This document shows, one piece after another, positions 57,538 to 64,000 of a stretch of DNA of 64,000 nucleotides. The stretch comes from JAZGGS01 sp963764825. GTDB taxonomy: Bacteria > Bacteroidota > Ignavibacteria > Ignavibacteriales > Ignavibacteriaceae. A program made the position numbers and the translations under genes. Position 1 is the first letter of the stretch. Every line of letters begins with the position of its first letter. Location of the stretch: NCBI GenBank assembly GCA_963764825.1, contig CAVXUA010000003.1, forward strand, positions 536,046 through 600,045, in the 5' to 3' direction. A model generated the notes under the pieces. The model was not told the DNA's origin. It saw only the letters and a program-made list of their open reading frames with translations, and searched no databases.

Positions 57538-58726
57538 CTATTCCACCCCCTGGAACTCGGGGAGATTCACGAGCCAGTTCATTTCGCGAGCGATTCCATC
57601 CGCCAACTCTCCGCGCTGCAACTCGCGAGGAAGGACACTCCAAGCGTACGTTTCCACCTCGAAATGCGTAAGTTCAGGATAATGGTTCGCTGCACGAATG
57701 CATTCTCGAATCTGGCCCTGAGTCGTTGCAATGGCACCGAACCGATCAAGGAAGATTGGCACATGGAAGTGAACTCGGCATTCGGACTGAAGAAGCCCCT
57801 CGCGACTTGCCCGCCGCATCGATTCGATTGCTTCTCCAGGCAGGTCATCAAAAAAGGATGTCTGTTGAGTGTCTGGTGCCCAGACCATTGTCTGGTGCAA
57901 GTAACGATCTTCGGCAAAAGATGCCAATTGCTCGAGTGCCATTTCCTGTTGCGGTTGTGTAATGGATTGGAAATCGATGCGAACCGCCGAAGACACCTGC
58001 ACCTTACCGACACGGATACCATGTTCAGCGTACGTCGAAAACACGTCCTGCTGCTCTTCAAACATCACCGCCGTGTGACAGATGTCGTGACACACGCGCA
58101 GGTGTCGCGGCACCCGTTGCTCATCGCCTCGCGGAATCAAGAACTCATCGAAGAATCGCACGACATCGTCGGCCACCTGCAGCACGCACCCAGGTTCGGG
58201 TTCGAGGCACAGGTAAATGAGCCGCCCGGTTTCGGCTTCCAGATCGGCAGAAACATCCGCCACCTCGCGCAGATGCGCGGCTGCCAACTGCAACTGTTCA
58301 GGATCTGGTTGAGGCCGATTCCAAGCGATGGGTAACGTCGAGATACTCCCTTCCATCGACGGGGGAAGAAGCGAATGGAGAATGCAGATCAAATCCCTGG
58401 TGTACAAGAGACGTGATGGTTCGAACCAGGTTGGTTGATAGACACGGTGCTTGACGATCGGTTCGTGAAAGTCACCGTAAGGAAAACCGTTGAGTGTAAA
58501 CGGAGTTAAACCAGCGTCGGCCAGCCAAATGGCAAACTCGGCACTCTTGCCGGGATCGGACAACATCCGAGCGGCTGGTGCAGCTCAGCCAGAGTCCGAT
58601 CCCCATCGGGTTGTTCGGAGAAACCTGCTGTTTCACGCGCAAGGCGTAACGCTTCAGATTCCCGATCGTACTCGTCAAATCCGCACCGGCATGAACGTTT
58701 GTGCAATATGCCAAATATCGGTTCAT
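57538..58726 (-). CDS. eboE: EboE-like metabolite-traffic protein, one frame break
   Basis: A TIM-barrel (xylose-isomerase-like) protein of the EboE family. The ATG at 58726 gives MNRYLAYCTNVHAGADLTST, the family start. After a frame change near 58570 the 342-residue frame continues with LTPFTLNGFPYGDFHEPIVK, LEPEPGCVLQVADDVVRFF, VCHDICHTAVMFEEQ, VGKVQVSSAVRI, and ends FEVETYAWSVLPRELQRGE. EboE belongs to the eboABCDEF cluster linked to export of small metabolites to the periplasm. None of the other ebo genes is nearby here, so it stands alone. Confidence 0.82.
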
Positions 58727-59320
58727 CACCCCATTCCCACCCACTGCTCGAAAACCCACTGCTCGAAAACACGATTTCTCGAAAACTCTATCTTGCCGGA
58801 TCGCCGCGAATTCGCAATAACTCATCCAGGAATCCTTCTGCTTGCCCGGGAGCGATCCCCAGCCTCTTTTGAGGCGAAACCTGGCATTCTCTCAGAACAT
58901 CGGCCGAGCCAATCGCACTTTGACGATATGACCGAAACACTTGTAGTCAAGCAACTTGCGCGATGACGCCATGTCCCAAACCGCTTACAAACCGCGAGGT
59001 TTGAACGTTACCAGGGACATCGTTCCACCTGTTGTGTCGAACGGCTTCGTGTCGACCGATCCATCACTGACGTGTTTTCTGGCCCCTCACTCTCCCTCTC
59101 CCCAAAGGGGCGAGGGGTCATCGAACAGTCATCGATTGGCTGATCCTTGGCACGACAACCGAAGCGTGCGCACTGCAAAACCCACCTCTTGCACAATCGG
59201 AACCCAACTTGAACGCCTCGCTTGCGAAACGGAAATCGAAAGTTCGGCCTCGACACAGAACTGAGGTCGCGGCTCAACCGAGTGAACCGATGAGACGGTT
59301 TTTCTTGCGCACGCGGACCG
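58727..59320. other. Intergenic; short repeats only
   Basis: About 590 bases between divergent genes. CCCACTGCTCGAAAA occurs twice in tandem at 58739-58768. CCCTCACTCTCCCTCTCCCC and GGGGCGAGGGGTC at about 59085-59120 form a common planctomycete spacer word. No gene with a credible start. Confidence 0.5.
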
Positions 59321-60121
59321 ATGCAAAACACCGCGATCCTGTTCGTCGGTTTTTCGCTGATCGCCTTCCCCATCGTTTGGGCATATTGGAGTTCGCAGAT
59401 GCGCAGGCGAGCACCTACTGAGCAAGCGGAGATCGTGAACACGTACCCACACGATCCGCAGGCCTATTGTCAAGGACTGGTTTATCGAGACGGCTTCTTG
59501 TACGAAGGAACCGGGCTGCACGATGGCCAGTCTTCGATACGCAAAGTCGAGTTGGAGACGGGCAAGGTTTTTAAGAAGTGTCATCTCGAACGGAACGAAT
59601 TCGGCGAAGGGATCACGCTGTGGAAGGACGACCTGATTCAATTGACATGGGAAAACGGATATGCCATCGTTTACGATGCCGCATCCTTTGAGAAGAAGGG
59701 TTATTTTCGCTACCGCGGTGACCAATGGCGCGAGGGCTGGGGCCTGACACACGACGGCCAGCAGCTGATCGTCAGTGACGGCACATCGACACTACGTTTC
59801 CTCGACCCCAAGACGTTTGCTGTAAAACGCCGCGTGACCGTTCGGGATGGGAGCCGGCGGGTGATTCGGATCAATGAACTCGAGTTCATTGACGGCGAAA
59901 TCTACGCGAACATCTGGTATGACGATCGAATCGCGCGCATTTCTCCATCGTCTGGGCGTGTGCTCGGCTGGATCGACCTGACAAGACTGTACCCCGCTCA
60001 TCAACGCCCGGATCGTGACCACGTGCTGAATGGGATCGCGTTCGATCCAGAAAATCACCGGATCTTCGTCACGGGAAAGCACTGGCCAAAGCTCTTCGAA
60101 ATTCGTGTTGTGAATGAATAG
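59321..60121 (+). CDS. Glutaminyl-peptide cyclotransferase (plant/bacterial QC type)
   Basis: Converts N-terminal Gln to pyroglutamate; here an intact 266-residue protein with an N-terminal membrane anchor (AILFVGFSLIAFPIVWAYW). The five-bladed propeller family is shown by VNTYPHDPQAYCQGLVYRDG, FLYEGTGLHDGQSSIRKVEL, FGEGITLWKDDLIQLTWENG, REGWGLTHDGQQLIVSDGTS and NELEFIDGEIYANIWYDDRI. VLNGIAFDPENHRIFVTGKH and WPKLFEI close it. All conserved Glu and Trp are present. Acts in the periplasm. Unlike its neighbours it has no frame break. Confidence 0.92.
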   Translation: MQNTAILFVGFSLIAFPIVWAYWSSQMRRRAPTEQAEIVNTYPHDPQAYCQGLVYRDGFLYEGTGLHDGQSSIRKVELETGKVFKKCHLERNEFGEGITLWKDDLIQLTWENGYAIVYDAASFEKKGYFRYRGDQWREGWGLTHDGQQLIVSDGTSTLRFLDPKTFAVKRRVTVRDGSRRVIRINELEFIDGEIYANIWYDDRIARISPSSGRVLGWIDLTRLYPAHQRPDRDHVLNGIAFDPENHRIFVTGKHWPKLFEIRVVNE

Positions 60122-60147
60122 GTTGGCTGGACGGGGAAGAACGCAAC

Positions 60148-60391
60148 GTGAGACGTCGGCTCCAATTATCCCTGGCACTGCTTTCGGCAATGACCGTTCT
60201 CAGTGGATGCAACTCGGTTCAGGGAACCCGAGGAAGCGTTCGTATCACAGGCCACCTACGCGCAGTCCAGAGCGGCACGCATTCCCGCAATCGAAAAACG
60301 CTGTACAGATCCGGTTCAGGACAAAAAAATGAAGGACAGAAAAATCAGATTCGGCATTTTTTTGTCTCCCATATTTCTGTCATCGAAATAA
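60148..60391 (+). CDS. Short lipoprotein, frame broken or truncated
   Basis: GTG at 60148 gives VRRRLQLSLALLSAMTVLSG and Cys21, a clear lipoprotein signal. After a frame change near 60225 a frame with EEAFVSQATYAQSRAARIPA runs to 60391, where it enters the GGACAGAAAAAT-type repeat. It may be a short lipoprotein or the 5' remnant of a longer one. 60392-60682 holds no other gene. Confidence 0.45.
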
Positions 60392-60682
60392 TTGCGAAAG
60401 CAGCAGGCGCGACCCAGAATCGTGCAACTCTATTTAGGCCGAACGGGAATATCGAATAGCCAACGAAGATTCTAGAATGCCAGTTGAATACGAATGCCGA
60501 CTGTATTCTAAACCGACAGACAAAAGAAGGCGGCGTCAAGGTCAATTCCGTGTGCACGCAGGATGGGCATCCGTGCCCGTCTATCCCTTCATCGGGTAGG
60601 TGCAAAAATGAATGTCGCGACCTGCTCCGCCATTTCTCGTTCGCCATTTCATGAAACTCGTTGCCGCTCATTGAGGGTCACC

Positions 60683-63600
60683 ATGACACGATTCTGGATC
60701 ATCCCGCTGGTCATCACGATGGCGACCGTGTCTCCCTGCACGCAAGACACTCATGCCCAAAACGTGATGGATCTTGCCGGCGAATGGACATTCCAACTTG
60801 ATGCCGATAACGTTGGGATCGAAGAACGCTGGTATGAACGTACCCTTCGCAATTCCATCCATTTGCCAGGATCATTGCAGCAGCAGGGATACGGTCACGA
60901 CGTCTCGGTGGATACTCCTTGGACAGGTGCGATTATCGATCGATCGTGGTTCACGGCCGACCGGTACGAGAAATATCGCCAACCGGGAAATGTGAAAGTG
61001 CCGTTTTGGCTCCAACCCAAAAAGCACTACGTTGGAGCGGCCTGGTACCAATGAACGGTCGAGGTTCCACCGAGCATGGCTCGGGCGACGTATCGTACTG
61101 CGATTGGAACGCCCGCATTGGGAAACTCGGTTGTGGGTGGACGGTTCGGAAGTTGGCACGCGGAATTCCTTGGGTACGCCGCACGAGTACGACTTGACTG
61201 ACCAACTGGCTTCCGACCGAACGGAACAGAAAAAACATCGGTTGACGATTCGCGTCGACAATACCGTGCGAATCAACGTCGGTGAAAACGCCCACAGCGT
61301 GACCGATCATACGCAGACCAATTGGAATGGGATTGTCGGGACCATGGCGCTTCGAGCGACCGACCTGATTTGGATCGATCAAGTGCAGGTGCACCCTGAC
61401 ATCGAGGCACGTGCGGCACGGATTCACGTACGCATCGGGAACAGGACTGGTGGAGCTGGAGGTGGAACATTGCGACTCGCTGCGGACGCATACAACGCAA
61501 CTCGATCGCATCACCCGGCCCCAATCGAAGTGCCGATATCGCTGGATCCGGACGGAACCGACGTCAAGATCACTTATCCGTTGGGCGACGATCTGTGCCT
61601 GTGGGACGAATTCAGTCCCGCGCTGTACTCCCTCTCGATAGAACTCAATGCTCGCGATCGAGAGTGCAAGTTCGACAGATGAAACTTCCGTGGCTTTTGG
61701 GATGCGGGAGATCGCAACGACGGTACCCAGTTCATGATCAACGGCCGCACGCTGTTCTTTCGCGGCACACTCGAATGCTGCATCTTTCCTTTGACCGGAT
61801 ACCCGCCGACGGATGTCGGGGCCTGGAAACGGATCATTCGCGTCTGCCAGGCTCATGGGCTGAACCACATGCGGTTCCACTCGTGGTGTCCGCCCGAGGC
61901 GGCGTTCGTCGCCGCGGACGAACTGGGTTTCTACTTCCAGGTCGAGTGCGGAGCCTGGCCAACCAGGCGATCGGTAACGGCCAGCCGATCGATCGATGGC
62001 TGTACGACGGAAGGCGAAGCGAATCCTGGCACGCGTACGGCAATCATCCATCGTTCGTGCTGATGGCCTACGGCAACGAACCCGGCGGCCCGGAACGCGG
62101 TGCGGCCGATTCCTGCGCGACTGGGTCGAGCACTGCAAGGCAGCGCGATCCGCGGCGACTGTACACCAGTGCCGCCGGTTGGCCACTGATCCCGGAAAGC
62201 GACTTCCACAACACACCGGATCCTCGCATTCAGCATTGGGGCGCCGGCCTGCAGTCCGTGATCAACGCCAACCGCCGCAGACCACGTCGTCGACTATCGC
62301 GATTTCGTGCAGCAGCACAACGACAAGCCGACCATCAGCCACGAGATCGGCCAGTGGTGTGTCTATCCGAATTTCGACGAGATTCCCAAGTACCGCGGCG
62401 TGTTGAAGGCAAAGAACTTCGAGGTCTTCCGCGATCTGCTCGCAAGCAAACCACATGGGTGACCAGGCCCGCGATTTCCTGATGGCCTCCGGCAAGCTGC
62501 AGACGCTCTGTTACAAGGAGGAGATCGAAGCCGCGCTGCGCACGCCCGGCTTCGGCGGTTTTCAACTGCTCGACCTTCACGACTTTCCCGGCCAGGGGAC
62601 CGCGCTGGTCGGCGTGCTCGATCCGTTCTGGGACTCGAAGCCGTACGTCACGCCCGACGAGTTCCGCCGCTTCTGCGAGCCGACGGTCCCGCTGGCCCGG
62701 ATTGCCGACAGCGAATGTTTCACCAGTCGGGACACGCTTGTCCGCGGACATCGAAATCGCCACTTCGGCCGCGACGACCTCGTCGAATGCATCGTCGCAC
62801 TGGAGGCTTGGTGGCGACGACAAACGGCATCGCCCGCGCCGGAACGTTTGCCGGACCAGATCTGCTGCCGATCGGCAACTGACGTTCGGTCGGCGCGATC
62901 GATGTTCCGCTGGATGACGTCGATGCCGCCCAGCAACTGCGACTGGTCGTGAGCGATCGAAGGTACGCCGATCGAGAACGACTGGGACATCTGGGTGTAT
63001 CCCGATGCCGTCGAAGGCCGCCGGGGAACGCGGAGGTGCTGATCGTCGAGACACCTGGACGAGCAGGCCGTGCGAGCGCTGAAAGCAGGCGGCAAGGTTC
63101 TGTTGCTGATCGATCCCGGCTCGACGGTGCAACAGCGAAGTCGGCCATCGGATTCTCGAGCATCTTCTGGAACACGGCGTGGACACGCGGCCAGGCGCCT
63201 CACACGCTCGGGATCCTCTGCGATCCTGCAGCACCCGGCGTTTCCGAGTTTCCCACGGAATACCACACGAACTGGCAGTGGTGGGAGCTGATCCAGGTCG
63301 GGCGCCATGGTGCTGGACGACTTGCCCGCGGAGCTGCGGCCGATCGTGCAGCCGATCGACACGTGGTTCGAGAACCGGCGCCTGGGGCTTCTGGTCGAAA
63401 TGAAGGTCGCCGGCGGCAGTTTGATGGTCTGCAGTATGGATCTCTCCAACGACCTGGATCAACGGGTTGTCGCACGCCAGATGCGCAGTAGCCTGTTGGA
63501 CTACATGCAGAGTGACCAGTTTTCTCCGAAAACGTCGGTCGACCTGACGAGCGTCCGAACGCTCTTTCGACCATGGACCAATCTTCAACGCCTCGGGGCT

Positions 63601-64000
63601 ACCCTCAAAGCAAGTAGCGAAGAAGCGGGATACGAAGTCCGGCAACTCATCGACGGTAATCGCGCATCGATGTGGCACACGGCATGGACCGGTGGCGTCC
63701 GAACGTATCCCCATCACGTCACGATCACATTCCAAAGCGACGTGACATTGAATGGACTGAAACTGCTGCCACGTCAAGACTCGAATCAGAACGGTTGGAT
63801 GCGCGATATCACGGTGCAGGCCAGTGACGACGGTGAAAATTGGCGAACAGAATTGGAGACCTCCGTGCCCGGAACTCCGAAATGGAAGCGGATCGAGTTT
63901 CCCAAACCAATCAGGACACGACACCTTCGCATCGTCGCGACGGCAGCAATTGGTGGTGGGCCATGTTTATTGCCGGCAAGCTGACAGATTACATATGCTG
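60683..64000 (+). CDS. Glycoside hydrolase family 2-like enzyme with C-terminal F5/8 domain, frame broken
   Basis: Large exported glycosidase, about 1,100 codons, extending to the right edge. The signal peptide MTRFWIIPLVITMATVSPCT is followed by LAGEWTFQLDADNVGIEERW and LPGSLQQQGYG, the GH2 sugar-binding domain. RLWVDGSEVGTRNSLGTPHE and TNWNGIVGTMALRAT follow. The TIM barrel has FMINGRTLFFRGTLECCIFP, GLNHMRFHSWCPPEAAFVAA, ASFVLMAYGNEPGG-like sequence (acid/base Glu) and PTISHEIGQWCVYPNF (nucleophile Glu). The end carries a discoidin/CBM32-like domain (VRQLIDGNRASMWHTAW). At least ten frame changes. Listed stop at 63984, but another frame stays open to 64000. Beta-galactosidase-like action is likely; the substrate is unknown. 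Confidence 0.8.

Overview
The window joins two unrelated genomes. Bases 1 to about 28,780 are AT-rich and read like an Ignavibacteria/Chlorobi-group (Bacteroidota-related) bacterium: a VorB/Kor-type 2-oxoacid:ferredoxin oxidoreductase, NtrC-type two-component genes, a multihaem cytochrome next to a haem-bearing outer-membrane barrel, DUF2202 and DUF2911 proteins, a remnant of a type IX secretion sorting domain, and short intergenic regions. From about 28,795 to the end the DNA is GC-rich and reads like a planctomycete of the Pirellulaceae type: an LEPR-xLL export motif, DUF1559 prepilin-like protein, CRTAC1/UnbV-type FG-GAP lipoproteins, Tat-type Gfo/Idh/MocA and enolase-superfamily proteins, DUF6807, sulfatase, VPS10-like BNR protein, and several families of dispersed intergenic palindromes. 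Both genes at the joint are cut mid-domain. An assembly chimera is the simplest explanation.

Layout of the AT-rich part. 1-7.6 kb: a histidine kinase entering from the left edge, then a locus in which an NtrC-family regulator/kinase pair (minus strand) is flanked by two plus-strand genes for small secreted DGDG proteins. Each flanking gene has a sigma-54-like promoter and a shared upstream element, and the right one is followed by a DUF2202 ferritin-like protein. 7.9-10.5 kb: multihaem cytochrome and haem-bearing porin-like protein, a possible electron conduit. 11.2-14.4 kb: a four-subunit 2-oxoacid:ferredoxin oxidoreductase operon behind a near-perfect sigma-54 promoter. 14.5 kb: initiator tRNA with its own promoter and terminator. 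14.9-28.5 kb: zinc-ribbon, HEAT-repeat, M16 protease, DUF2779 nuclease-like, DUF2911, VPS10-like, SDR and Nudix genes.

Layout of the GC-rich part. 28.8-33.6 kb: a beta-glucan-type glycosidase, an ExbD-like protein and a lipoprotein, all on the minus strand. 35.1-42.5 kb: DUF1559 protein, small lipoprotein, TPR protein and two tandem CRTAC1 lipoproteins. 42.6-52.6 kb: a run of exported catabolic-looking proteins (Gfo/Idh/MocA, enolase superfamily, DUF6807, VPS10-like, sulfatase). 52.6-64 kb: membrane protein, adenosine-kinase-type kinase, SGNH hydrolase, EboE-like protein, glutaminyl cyclotransferase and a GH2 glycosidase. Gaps between genes are filled with at least three repeat families.

Most planctomycete genes, and a few in the first half, are broken by single-base frame changes while both sides still encode conserved family sequence. 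I treat these as probable sequencing indels and give one span per gene. The best candidate for something new is the sigma-54/upstream-element arrangement around the NtrC-type pair. I see no CRISPR array, phage, transposase or defence island.
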